Assembly (NCBI GenBank): GCA_963576785.1
Contig: OY756139.1
Location: 682,001 to 746,000, forward strand
DNA from: Chlorophyllum brunneum
Lineage: Eukaryota > Basidiomycota > Agaricomycetes > Agaricales > Agaricaceae
DNA: 64,000 bases
Reading direction: 5' to 3'
Below the pieces are notes generated by a model. That model was not told where the DNA came from. It saw nothing but the letters and a program-made list of their open reading frames with translations, and did no database searches. Made by a program: the position numbers and the translations under genes. The stretch's first letter is position 1. Each line of letters begins with the position of its first letter. Shown here in pieces: positions 34,473 to 46,418 of this stretch.

Positions 34473-35230
34473 CTATAGTCCACGACCACGACCTCTACCG
34501 CCACGTATAGGTCCGCCACGGCTGCCTCCTCTGGAGCCTGCAAATATTACCATCAGGATCTAGGCGATGTTACAAATCTGAACGGACACGTACCTCTTAC
34601 TGGTGCTCCGCGACCTCCTAATACAGGGTCAGAAAAGGCGGAGAACCTGACATCGGAGGCATACCTCTATTAGCACCGGACCCCCCACGAGAATTTCTGT
34701 TAGCTTCTCGTGCACGATTCTGCTCTTCCTTTACTTGGTCTAAGAGGGTGTCAGGGACTCGTAGGTACTTTATCTGCAAGAGGAGAGGCGATCAGTGTCG
34801 GGGTGTGTTGGGTAGACGAAAAAGAAAAAGAGAACGATGCTCCGATAGCTTGGAGATGTTATCTAGTCCTCAGCTGTGCGACGATTGCTCTCAGGGATGG
34901 GCCGAAGAGACAGAGACATACTGTGCTTCCTCTGATATAACATTCCTTCAGCTTCCAGAACCGGTCGCCATCAGCACTCGTCTGATACACCTCTCGCAGG
35001 GTGATGTTCATGAAGTTGTCGCAGTTGATTAGATGTCCGTTGAAAGTCTCGCCATTCTTAAGTTCGACCAACTAACAAGTCGCGTCGATAGATTAGCCAA
35101 GGCATGCACCCGGCCGTGAAAATACTCGCCATAGGCTTGTTTTGTGCCGCATTCAGCAGGGATAGTGGAAGCTGAATGCGCAATGTTAGTGATATCTGGC
35201 CAAAACCAGAGCTCGAGGTAGACTCACCAT
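34473..35230 (-). CDS. LSM4: U6 snRNA-associated Sm-like protein LSm4
   Basis: Exons 35228-35230, 35130-35171, 34922-35071, 34665-34773, 34594-34617 and 34473-34537 give 130 residues. The first coding exon is only the ATG, followed by GTGAGT. The Sm fold is clear: [14 protein letters not shown], then [43 protein letters not shown] and IKYLRVPD. The tail is an Arg-Gly-rich segment ([19 protein letters not shown]), as in other LSm4 proteins. It is part of the LSm1-7 and LSm2-8 rings in mRNA decay and U6 snRNP. Intron 2 (35072-35129) has to be GC-AG (GCGAGT) to keep KPM-LVELKNG. The start codon lies 79 bp from that of the ERV2 gene on the other strand. Confidence 0.95.
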
Positions 35231-35309
35231 GGTGCAGAGGATGCAATGATTGCAGCCCAAGTCTGCACGTAACCCGAAATTCCCACGGCTGGCTCTCTCC
35301 GCAACCACT
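35231..35309. promoter_or_regulatory. 79-bp bidirectional promoter LSM4/ERV2
   Basis: The two divergent start codons are only 79 bp apart, so both 5' leaders and core promoters must overlap here or within the first introns. Confidence 0.5.
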
Positions 35310-36325
35310 ATGATCTCCCGCTTCGCTAGGTCACTCTTCATAATCATCTTTACCATTGTATGTATACTCTTAACATGCGTTCAATATGCTGATGCCAGCT
35401 ATCTTTCAACTATAGTTTATAATAGCGATGCTGGCTATGCTACATCCCCCCTCTCGTGCTTACATTGATCCATGGACGGGCCAATTCTTCGGCGAAGGAG
35501 GCGTCGAAAAAACCTGGCATCAGCCACCTGATAAAGACAAACTAGTAACAGGAGCTGAGGGCGGCGTGATTATGGCGAAACTTGGGAACGAAACTGCCAA
35601 GTAATAAAATACTGTCCTTTTGATTCTTCTGCGACGTCATTCTAATCCGGGCAGAGCAGCTCTAGGACGAGCTACTTGGAAGTTGTTGTACGTTTCAAAG
35701 TTTCTTTTGACAAGAACATTTAGGAGTTAACTACAAACTGTAGGCATACAGTGACCCTGCGCTTTCCCGAGGTGGATCTCACTCTCTTATTGTCAAATCT
35801 TACACCAGTTGACTCGTAGCGGTTTATAGCAGCCAACTCACGATGAACGTGAAGCGCTCAACTCGTACCTTTATCTTACGTCGCGGCTGTATCCATGCGG
35901 TGAATGTGCCACGGAGTTTCAGGAACTATTAAAGAAATTTCCACCGCAGGTTAATGCGTGACGCCTTCACCTTATCACTAACGGTTAAGCATACTGACGT
36001 GTTTCTGTATGATAGACTTCCTCACGTCGTGCCGCATCGCTCTGGTATGAAAGTTTGTTCTCATACATCCACACTCGACTAAGATCCCCATCCAAGGTTA
36101 TGCATCGTCCATAATGAGGTGAACAAGCGGCTCAAGAAGCCCGAATTCGACTGCGAGAAGCTGTCTACAGAGTACGATTGTGGTTGCGGGGACGATCCAC
36201 TCAATGCAACTTCCACATCCACGGACACCAAGGCCACTCCTCCGCAATTTGACCCCATGGACCTTGAGCATGACCCAACAAAAGATGAAGTCACAGGGGC
36301 AGGACTTATAAAGGGCGGCCGGTGA
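35310..36325 (+). CDS. ERV2-type FAD-linked sulfhydryl oxidase of the secretory pathway
   Basis: Exons 35310-35357, 35416-35600, 35655-35687, 35744-35771, 35833-35949, 36016-36044 and 36097-36325 give 222 residues. Residues 9-26 form a signal anchor, as in yeast Erv2p of the ER. The ERV fold includes ALGRATWKLLHTVTLRFPE, SRLYPCGECATEFQELL with the catalytic C120-x-x-C123, and LCIVHNEVNKRL with the FAD-contacting His and Asn. DCGC (C175-G-C177) is the C-terminal shuttle pair of Erv2-type enzymes, distinguishing it from mitochondrial Erv1. It makes disulfides using oxygen. The remaining 45 residues are an acidic, Thr-rich tail. Six introns fall within about 1 kb. Confidence 0.93.
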
Positions 36326-36627
36326 TCCACGGGATATATCTGTGATTTCTGGGGGATTTTGTGGTATATTCCAGGTGTATCTCGGTGTCCTTTATTGACG
36401 TTCATTATTGCTGTGCGGAATTAGGTGTACTGGCTGTGCAATAGATGACACGTTTCCATTAAAGGATTGAAGGTTACAGGTGCATATGGATCCGGGCTGG
36501 CGATACTTACCACCGTCATTGAAGTCATTTGATGTGATCGTGATCATTAAGGGGCTTACAAACAGCGTCCTCTATCCTAGTGTCGATCTATTGTTCTTAC
36601 ACGCACCAGACAGAGATCGAAGTGAAG
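36326..36627. other. short intergenic region before the peptidase gene
   Basis: About 300 bp between two same-strand genes; it must hold the promoter of the peptidase gene. No clear TATA box. Confidence 0.4.
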
Positions 36628-38812
36628 ATGGCGACTGAGATCAACAACGGACACCAGGAAACGTACACGATCAAGGGTAAGTAGGCACATCCTTACGTCG
36701 GTTTAGAGCGATGTTGATGGTCATGATCGATCTACAGAAGGACTGAAGGTTGTAGAACGGTTCTTCCAGGTTCCACTTGACTATTCCAATCCGAGCGGAG
36801 AAAAGATCGTAGTATTTGCGAGGCATACAATTCCAACTGCTAAGGCAAAGACACAAGAGGACGAAGAGAAACTTCCGTTCGGTACGCAAGTTGATATCTA
36901 GAGCATCACACTCACTGAAGTTATTCCTAGTGGTGTATTTGCAAGGCATGTGGTCAACTTATGAGTCCAGGTGGATACATAACGTGGCGTATAGGAGGCC
37001 CTGGCCACGAAATTCCATTACAGAAGAATGCGGCGTACGCAGCGGAAGTACGTCAGTGCCCCTGCCCCGCGGGGAGTGACTTATTTACTTTACTACTTTA
37101 GCTTTACCAAGAAGGCTATCAGGTACTGTACACCCCAAAGTGACCAATACACATGTCCGACAGCAAACTCGAAACAGATTCTTTGGCTCGATCAGCGAGG
37201 CACAGGGCTCAGCACTCCCCTTACCCCCGATACGCTTCCGGTCCACGTTCAGACAGATGAACAGATCGCAGCGTACCTCAAGCATTTCCGGCAGGATAAC
37301 ATCGGTCAGCACTTGCCCTTCATGACCATCTCCATCTATTCAAGTGGCTGAAACTGCGAGTGACCCAAAACAGTAAGAGATTGCGAAGCCATTCGACAAG
37401 TTCTTCTAGGCCACAAGAAAAACCCCGAAGATAGGAAGTGGACACTGCTAGGCCAAAGTTTTGGTGGTTTTTGCGCTATCACCTACCTTTCGTTTTTCAG
37501 TGAAGGGATCAAAGAGGTATTCATGACAGGTGGACTTGCGCCGTTAGTGGACGATCCGGATGCGGTATATGCCGCACTTGTTCGTGGGTGGTGCTTCATA
37601 TGACCCGCATCAGGGTGCTAAACATTTGCCAGCGCGCGTCATTAAACGAAACAAGGTTTACTACGTAAAGTATCCCCGAGATGTCCAGAGGGTGCGGTTC
37701 AGCATTATTGCCGTGGTTCAGTTCATGAACGAAAAAACGCAGGTTCGCAACATCGTAGCCTATCTCGAGAACAACAATGTTATCCTCCCAAATGGTGGAC
37801 GACTCACCCCAAATCGCTGGCAACAACTCGGAATGGATTTTGGCATGAGCGGTAAGTGGATAAACGACTATCTATGTTTGGGTATTGTTGACAGCGTAAA
37901 TGAATTCTCCTTCAGGCGGCATTGATAGGGTGCATCGTAAGTGGGGTGAATTTTTCTGACGAACCAATTCAAATTTACGTATTCTTTAGAGCTTGTCTTT
38001 CGGGCTTCACTAGAGCTCGAAACGATTGGAAAGATTGGGTACAAGACGTTGCAGTCAATTCAACAAGCACAACACCTTGATGGAAATCCTCTGTATGCGA
38101 TCTTGCATGAACCGATTTACTGTCAAGGGTCAGGGCCTGAAAAAGGTTTAGGAGCTCTCAAAGCTAGCTAACTTGTTTTCTAGGCGTGCGTCACGGTGGT
38201 CGGCTGAGAGGACTATATCCCAACACTCCCAATTCTCATGGGCACACGTCAAGAAGCTAGAGAAAGATGAACCCATATACTTCACAGGAGAAATGGTGTG
38301 GGCTTCTCACAAGATATAGACATTGCTGTTCAATGATAAGTGTGACTGACGTGTCCTGATAGATCTTTTCGAGCATGTTTGATGACTACGCCAACTTACG
38401 CCCCTGGAAACAAGCAGCGGAGCTGTTGGCGCGAGATCCGACCTGGGGTCCTATCTACGACCTTAAGCAGCTGTCAAAGAACGAAGTCAAGGTGTCTGCT
38501 ACGACGTGAGTGTTTTTATCGGCGAAAGCGATAGAAAACGCCGAGTTAATCATTGTACCTAGGTATTTCGATGATATGTCCGTCATTTTCTTTATGATTG
38601 CTCCCAAGCGCACACACACGCATTTCTGACGGACGACGTCAATTTTCTATTTTATCAGGTATGTCGACTTCAACTTTGCGCAAGACACCGCATCCAAGAT
38701 CAAGCGAACCGAGCAATACATCACGAACCAGCTCTTCCACGATGGAATTCGGGACGATTCGAAGGATGTTATGAAACGGTTATTTCAACTTTCCAAGAGG
38801 GAGTTCAGTTGA
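36628..38812 (+). CDS. proline iminopeptidase-like alpha/beta hydrolase, 15 exons
   Basis: Exons 36628-36676, 36738-36881, 36931-36945, 36995-37047, 37102-37122, 37178-37304, 37374-37583, 37633-37691, 37743-37851, 37916-37936, 37990-38128, 38184-38295, 38363-38505, 38563-38577 and 38659-38812 give 456 residues. The protein shows VVYLQGGPGHE (oxyanion region), ILWLDQRGTGLSTPL, the nucleophile elbow LLGQSFGGFC, LYAILHEPIYCQG, IYFTGEM, and QLFHDGIRDD with the likely catalytic His. Family S33 peptidases release amino-terminal proline. Four exons are 15-21 nt. Intron 3 (36946-36994) is inferred as GC-AG because only GCATGT preserves LQG-GPG. The model is long but remains in one frame throughout. 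Confidence 0.9.
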
Positions 38813-41735
38813 GTATAGAGACTCCTAGGATTTATATCTTCGATTATCACAAACCGTCGGTTGATTATGACTATTCACCGAAATGCGATTGGAGGTGGTT
38901 CCTGAAAATTCTAATTATGACACGACAACCATCAGATAAAATTAGTCCATGATGCGAGGACCACTGGACCAGACAGACGAATATGACTGGTTATCGGTGC
39001 TAACCAGGGTTGTGCCTGAAATCACCCAGACGATCCACAGGTTCGATGCTGCCAACATCCTAGGAAAAAAGGGATGATTCAGATTAGACGAAATCATGAC
39101 CTACTGGGGTACTCGGGTGCTGGGAATGTACTCCCAATCTTGGGCGCGGGGAATCGCTAATCTTGTAACATGGGTAGTTCGGATTTCCTTGTGTGGTGTT
39201 GGGTGGCATTGGTATTCCCTGGTATTCCTCGGCGTATCTTCACCACCCAATGACGTTTAAGGATCTCACACGCTGGCCTTGCTATTACCAAAAATATTCT
39301 GGTCATCTATCCAGAACCCGTAACGGGATGTGAGAGGGGTGTGAGCGAATGGCTTCATGAAGACACACAATGAGTAGGGTATATCGCACGAAGTCTGCGT
39401 GTTCGCGAAAACAACCCGGTTCGGCTCCAGCCAAACAACACGGCCTGTGAATATCAAGCATGTTATGCGTCCATGCGTGTACCATATGGACACGACTGAT
39501 GGTTGCGTCCTGGGATCTCAGCAAAGGAAGAACATCTCGGTTGAGTTGCTTGAATATCCCGTGAAACCCTTATTCAGGCTCTGGTGGGCCTTTGGCGAGA
39601 GCATGCGTGACGGTTCACGGAACGTCCTCTTGGATATTTGTGGGAGGCCTGTTTCAATGGAATGGAACCACAGGACACACAGGAACCTGTTGTTTCTCCG
39701 ATGAATTGGTGATGGCTGGTTCAGTTGCCAAATCCACAGCAATACATTCCAGAGTGTCTCTGGAATACGATTTACCCTCAGCGCAACTGGTTGTGTGATA
39801 GTTGTGTAGCAACTCTGTCTCTTCGACGAAGTCTCAGTTAAGAGCAATGCTCTCTAGGCTCAGGAGTGTTTTACCGTCGATACCTCGGTATCACCGCGTG
39901 TGTGTGTCCTGTTGAACGGGACAGCGGTTCTTGCCGCAATTCATCGGTGGTGATTTGAATTGATTAGAGCGGAATGTTATCCAATTGGTGACGCATGTGC
40001 GTGCAAGTCCTCAAGCCGAAGACATCCGTTTGGAGCGTCGCTCAGTATCAACTTCTAGAATGGATAATGGAAATGAAATATGAGGAGCAGATCAGGCGCT
40101 TGCTATGTTCATTCAAATTCACGCAAGTTCGAGGCAGGTGAATGACGAAGCAATGGGTTACGCAAACCAGATATACTTGCTTCATATTACCAACAGTGTT
40201 CGAGTTGATAACCATCTACCTTCAGTTCACCTCTTACATGCAAATCCCACATAGAATCGACTGGATGCTCAATACACTAACCGTTAAAAGGTCACTGAAA
40301 GTGTGATCTCTATCATTCCTACTCCTCTCGCTCATTGGCTTGATTACCCGGCGATAGCACCTTCGCAAAGTCACAAGTTCCCTTTCAAAGAACTGCTTAT
40401 GTCCGCTAGCTCGTCAGTGTGGCCGAGTAAATTCTCTATAAAGGAGCATTCAACCAATCACACATCGTGAGAACTCAAGTCTTCCGAAGCTCTAGCGGAA
40501 TCTCCAATTCTGATTGGCGAACAGCCACTAATCTCTGTCACAACACGGTTTAGACTGTCTATAGACAAAAGACGACCCAACGATAAAGTTGTCACCCGTC
40601 CATCCATCCATTCACCAACACAACACTAAGCACACTTACTGAAACAGTTTCCGCAACAACCAACCTGACGCCGAAAACGCTAGCTAGTTCACATTGAGCA
40701 GGCAGTCTCTCATCTTAATTTGGACCATGACAATAAACCACCTAAGAATACACCGAGCCGCCGATCCACCAGGGTGGAAGTTTGCGGACTTGTGAGCCTG
40801 TGAACGACGAAAACATAGCCTCCTCAGCCCTCGGGCGCCCGTTATCATCGCCATCCATCATCAGACCTGTCATCTGCCACAGATATCCTCGTTCTTTCTC
40901 ACTCCCCCTCCTAAATATACACACCTTCCATCGAAACTCCTGTTCAGTTCTATTTTCTCGCCATATCTCAACTCGACTTCTCGTTCCCTCTCTGTTCAAT
41001 ACTGAGTCTTTTTTGCAGCTTTTAGTTCTTTATTTCTTCATGGATGTGTGCTAAGTATGTAAAACCAAAATACTACGAGAATACTAGACACATAAAGGAT
41101 CCAACTAGATGTAAGAGGATCCTGTGTCAGCGAAGGGCAAAGAAACAAAAAAGAAACTACTAGATCTATGTAAGGAGGTATAGGCGACGCGTAAGAGTAA
41201 AAAAATTGTGATCATATCGATAGGGAAGATATAGGAAAATAGTAAACAACACGACGAATACCGAGGTATTTCAAATCTCGAAAAAGAAGAATGCTCATGA
41301 AATCACAAGCCCAACGGAGCCTCGTCAATGCCTAAGGCATCGAGGAGATAGGAAAAATATATGAAATCGAATAGGGGAGCTGAGTAGCGTATATGGGGTG
41401 CTTGGTCAGATTGAAGGAGAGTGGTGAAGATAAAGGTGTTAATGATAGTGGTCAAACAATGCAAAAATGAAATGATAGCAATGGTAGGAATGCTGCGTGT
41501 GAAACAGGAGAATAAAACCTCGATTGCGTTGCGTTGTGTTGTATTGTGTTGTTAAGTGCTGTCGCCATTTTGAAGAATTTGAATGCATCGGAGAAGGGGG
41601 TATGATTATGATGGTGAAGGGGCCGATGTGGATGGAGAATGGGGTCTCTCACGTGCGTATCTGGTTGGGATATGGGGGGAGAAGTAATGAGGGGAGGAAA
41701 TGAGATGATATATAAAATGGGATATCGATCCCTCG
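38813..41735. other. 2.9-kb intergenic region, no gene supported
   Basis: Spacer between convergent genes. Short overlapping frames around 39266-39847 and 40742-41054 have no domains or splice support. A GTTGC/GTTGT pentamer run lies at about 41523-41552. Nothing else stands out. Confidence 0.4.
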
Positions 41736-44700
41736 CTATGACTGGGGGATACCACCAGGAGGTATAGGCAACCATGCCGCTCTCTGCCAATCCGCAGCTA
41801 GGAACGCCATCAATACTCCGCACGGTACACCAAGACGACAAAATGACATACTGTTCCGATGCACCCAATTTCCCCACCAATTTAGAATAATCCCACCTCT
41901 CGGCGCCTGCAGCGTAAAGAAAACAAACATCAGCGACAAGACCGTGCCTGAAAAGAATTTTTTTGTTGCATCAGCATCAAAGTGAACCACACAATATCAC
42001 AAAGCGTACCGCTGTCGAGCGCCGCACTAGCGACATAATTAAACTTGCTCCACCAAGCAAAATTCTTCTTCCTGATCCAATACTGGAACACGAAACCAAC
42101 CGCAAACCAACTAGAATAGTTGATACCCGTCGCAGGTGGGATGTTTGACACCCCGTTGAGGATAACGGGTGTACTAACCCACTTGATCCACGAGTTGGGG
42201 TACCTGCGTTGCCAGAGCCAGAATGGCACAGGAAGGAATGCGCCTACAATAATAGCATACAGATGTGGGTGGTAAATCGATCCTTTGCCAAATTGACGAC
42301 TGGGACCGATCAAACCCCTGAAATAATGTGAAGACAGATCGATAAGTATATGGATATACGTTTCATATCCAGGAAGACACGCACCAAACTGCAGACGCAG
42401 TGAAGAACACCTGATTATGAGGGCAGGTCAATTGACTACTTTGCTTCGGGTCACACATGTCTTCAACATTAGCGAAAATCAAGGTCTTGACGCCAACTTG
42501 AACAAACGCTGCCAGTGTAGTGGCAATCATCTGAACCAGGAACGTTGCTCGTGGCGGAACTTTGACGTAATGTCCAAGTTTCAAGTCCTGCACAAACGAC
42601 GTCGCCTCTGTCAGGGTCTGCACCGAGTATGCCTTGAAAACCATGTTCGCCAGCGGATTACCAGGTAGTAGCGTCCCTGGAATGATTTGTGCCAGGATAT
42701 TGAGTGTGATGCCTTGACCCGTCATCGCGTAGATAAAACCAGACGGGAGAATGTAGATTACAGGAAGGATGACAGCGAGGACCAAGGCCCAGACCGGGAC
42801 GCCCGTGCTCCACACCTAACACAATCTCCGTAAATACTTTCACATGTTCTGTCAAAAAAGATACCACATACCTCAACAGCAACAACTGCCAGACTAAAAA
42901 ATACGCAGAAGGCACTTGCATACCACCAGTCGGGTACTTCAGGATAATTCCTCATTAGCTTCGCGTGAATATCATCCGCCTCAACTCTCATCTTCTTCAA
43001 CCCGTTCAACAACGTCCTGCCATGGTACAACAGTGTATGCACAATAACGCACGTGCTCAGAGCGAATGCAAGCAAATATGTCATGGCATAAGTCGCCGGG
43101 AGGTAGAGTGGGGAGTAGTTGTTGTACGCATCCACATCGAAAGTATCATCATGCCGGAGAACGCGGGTGACGTCGTAGACATTGCCAAACTTGTCATATG
43201 GCTCATTGGCAGAGATTGGGAAGTGTCCGAGTTCCCATGACTTGGGGATATCAGCGACAGATAACGCTACGACAAGAGATAAACGTACATTGGAGTAGTA
43301 TAACGCTGGTGTCAGGATCCAAAAGAAGAGGACAAAGCCGAGGAAAATGTGAACCTCGGCCCACCAGGGCACTAAAAAACCCTTGTGAACACCGGAAGTC
43401 AAAAACGATGAAGGCTGACACTCACCCATCAAAGGACTCCCAATCCAACTAATCTGTGTCCAGTCAAACGTCAACACACTCATGCCCAAGCCCGAATACA
43501 CGCCAAAAAGTTGGTTAACAGGTACATTTTCTGGCACCGCCCAACAGATAAACGAGAATACTGAAAGTGCTTCGAAGAGATAGCCTATTAAGCACCAATC
43601 AGCCATGGAGTCAGTTTTTTTCTCGAGCCAAACTCACCAGGCAGGAAAAAGAAGAAAAATGATGCAACCATCACGATCATGAAAAACCTATACCGCGACA
43701 TACCCTTCCCACTTCCACCTCCACTCGCCAGACTCATCCCAATCCCATCATCCTCATCTTCCGCATGCAACGTATTCAACAACGTACATGCCACCAAATT
43801 CTGCGGCCACACCATACTCGCAGGCCACACCAAAAACCTCCTACAAAGGCCAGCCAATCCAAACCCAGTCAATTGCGTGGCCAGTACCAAAACTACCGCG
43901 AACCAGTAGCCGAGTTCGATCTCGTAAAATACTTCGGAAACGACGATAGCGTTTAATGCGTAGGGCGGACCCACAGCGACATTGGCCATAATGAATACTA
44001 GTACGTGTTCCTTGATGTTCCATGGGCCTGGGTTTAGAGAGAATTCGAGTGCGTGGGGAAATGTGAGAGGTCGAAGGAAGCGAAGGATAAAGAGTGGGAG
44101 AGAACCCGAGACGAAGCGGGGAGAAATATATGGGAGTGGGATGCGGTACGTTTTGATTGGTAGCGTGAACGCGAGGAATTTTCCAAAAGGGTAGGAGATT
44201 AGGAGTAGTGCGAGGGGTACGACGGATGGAGCCGGAGAACGGAAGTTGAAGAAGACGTTCAACGCACTGGAAGTATTATTGTACATTAGATTTCGGACGC
44301 GAGAAAAGATCTGATAGGCTTACCTTGATACCATGCATAGAAGTAGACCTACGAACCACATCCGAAGTGTCATTGCAGGCATATCTGGGTCATCAATGTT
44401 GGAAACAGATGCCCGAACTTCAGGGAACGGACTATCTTCCTCCTCGATAGCATCAAAATCAAACTCCATCCTAGAAGTAAAGGAAGAAGAACGGGTCAGT
44501 GCCGGTGTTGGTAAAGGAGTGATGTGGTTTGTATGAGGCGGGACAGAGTTGTCGATAGAAGGACTCATTGCGAATGGGGGAACGAAAACGTATCGTCCAC
44601 CCTATGCAATATAAACCCTCTTGAAAAGAAGATCGAAAAACTGAGAATCAAAAAGAGAAAAAAGGACGAAAGGCGAAATGAAAGCAAAGATGTCATGGTA

Positions 44701-46418
44701 GTCGCCAGACACCCAAAGGCCATTGACATAGACAGCGACAGCGACAGATAACCAGCGCCTAGACCACACAGACGAACACCCAACCCCAAAATCCAATCTT
44801 CGCACTGTCCAACGCTTCTCCGACCCGCTTCTCAAGAAACGTGTCCCCGCACCTTTGCTTCCTTCACCACCCGACTTCGCGCTGATCATACCACCCATGT
44901 CCGGCAAGAACGTAAAAGGCCTTCGGGCATAAAGCCCAAAAGGCAAACAATGAGAACCCATCAACGTAAGCTGCGTTCCATTTAACGTAGCACCGCCGCT
45001 CGACGGCACCTCGGGCAGACTTCTCTGTAATCGCCAAAGGCCTGTGCTGCATGACCTCTATCCCTCGTGCACGACAGGAGACAGTTAAAGGTGCTACAAT
45101 CGCCAGACTTGGAATGTGTGCTCCCCCTGCCAGAAAGTTTCCAAGAGCGACAGCTGTCCCGCTGCAACTCCGTCTGTGCATCACTCTCGGAAGGTATCCT
45201 CAATCGAGGGCAAATGAGGGCGGAGGCAGGGTAGGCAGTGCAATACACGGACAAGTGTGGCAGGTATCCAAGCACACTGCACACACACCGTGGGGGGTGG
45301 TGGTGATAGATGAAAAGGGGGAGAGACGAGATGATGTGCACGTCAAAAGCGTGCACAGTAGTTATGACGAAAGGAAGAGCAATCGCAGTAATAGAAAGAG
45401 AAAGGGGGACAAGTGATCGAAGTAAAGGGAAAAATGAAAATAAGGGGAAATCGGACACTTACTTGATGGACCCTTCCCTACTTGTTCCGTCGATTTCATC
45501 GTCATCCAGCACACTCGGCCCAATGCTCATTGTATCAATGGCAGAAGTTGCGGTGGTACCGGTTGTGTTTCCTCTCGTTGAGCGTCCGTGCGAATAGGGT
45601 GCCGAATTGAGATTCCCATGTCTGATCCTACCCTGATGGCCATGTTGATGGGGGTGGTGGGTAAGAGACTCGATATCAGCGTCAGAGTCCACAGTGGCCT
45701 TTTCGACAGCGTCTGTGTCCTGTACGATACCGGCGGCCGAGGAGGGGAGTGAAACGTGTACTTGACGGGAGGGATGTGAACCGGCGGAGGAAGGGGGGAC
45801 GGCTGAACTGAGCGCGGTGTTGAGTCTTTTCATGCGGTAGGGATCGTCATTGTTGTGATTATGGGAGTCTGTGGAGGGTGGACTTTGTGGGGGAGGGTGT
45901 AGGGCGTAAGATGAGGTAGCTAAGCCAGGAGCATTGCCATAGCTCTCGGTGCTTTGTGCTGGGAGGGAGGTATTGTTGAAGACAGTGTTTGGGTATCCAT
46001 AGTTGGGATCAAAGCCGAACTGGTGTGACGAAGAAGACGCGGCAGCTGCAAGAGCGTCGTTGTAAGGGTATTTTCCCTTACCGTACGGATTATAGGTCGG
46101 TGAGGGGAAAGCGACATTGTCTGGCTGGGACGCGGCGGTAAGGGGAGGGAAGTTTGCAAAGTGGTCGTCGTGCTGGCGCTGGCTGTTCTGTTGCTCCTGC
46201 TCTGCAGTGGACGGTGGTAAGAAGGCAAAAACATCCTCGTCGTCGCTCTCGTCGTCGTACTCCTCCTCGATATGGTACTCGGCGGGGTACTGGTGTGGGT
46301 TCTGGCCATGGGCATAGTCATAGTCAGCCATAGAGCCTGCAGCGGTTGCTGGGCGGGCTGTTGTGGGACGATGGGGATAGTCGTCCGTCGTCGTCGTCGA
46401 GAACGGCGGCGGGAACAT
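41736..46418 (-). CDS. OPT-family oligopeptide transporter with long acidic N-terminal extension
   Basis: Exons 45463-46418, 44324-44470, 43638-44266, 43426-43584, 43289-43371, 42872-43240, 42385-42815, 42010-42317 and 41736-41947 give 1097 residues. The first exon encodes a disordered cytosolic region (EEEYDDESDDEDVFAFLPPS) ending SREGSIK, which joins EFDFDAIEEEDSPFPEVR in frame. The OPT core follows: ASVSNIDDPDMPAMTLRMW, NPGPWNIKEHVLVFIMAN, DWTQISWIGSPLM, VPWWAEVHIFLGF, VFKAYSVQTLTEA, NIPPATGINYSSW, and about 14 hydrophobic segments. It imports small peptides, driven by protons, at the plasma membrane. The first intron is 992 nt, far longer than the others (48-67 nt). It contains an in-frame ATG at 44568 that could start an 811-residue form. 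Confidence 0.9.

Noticed and set aside
44602..45458. Open frames within the OPT first intron as extra exons
   Set aside because: They do not connect in frame to either flanking exon with good splice sites; the direct splice restores a known OPT amino-terminal sequence.
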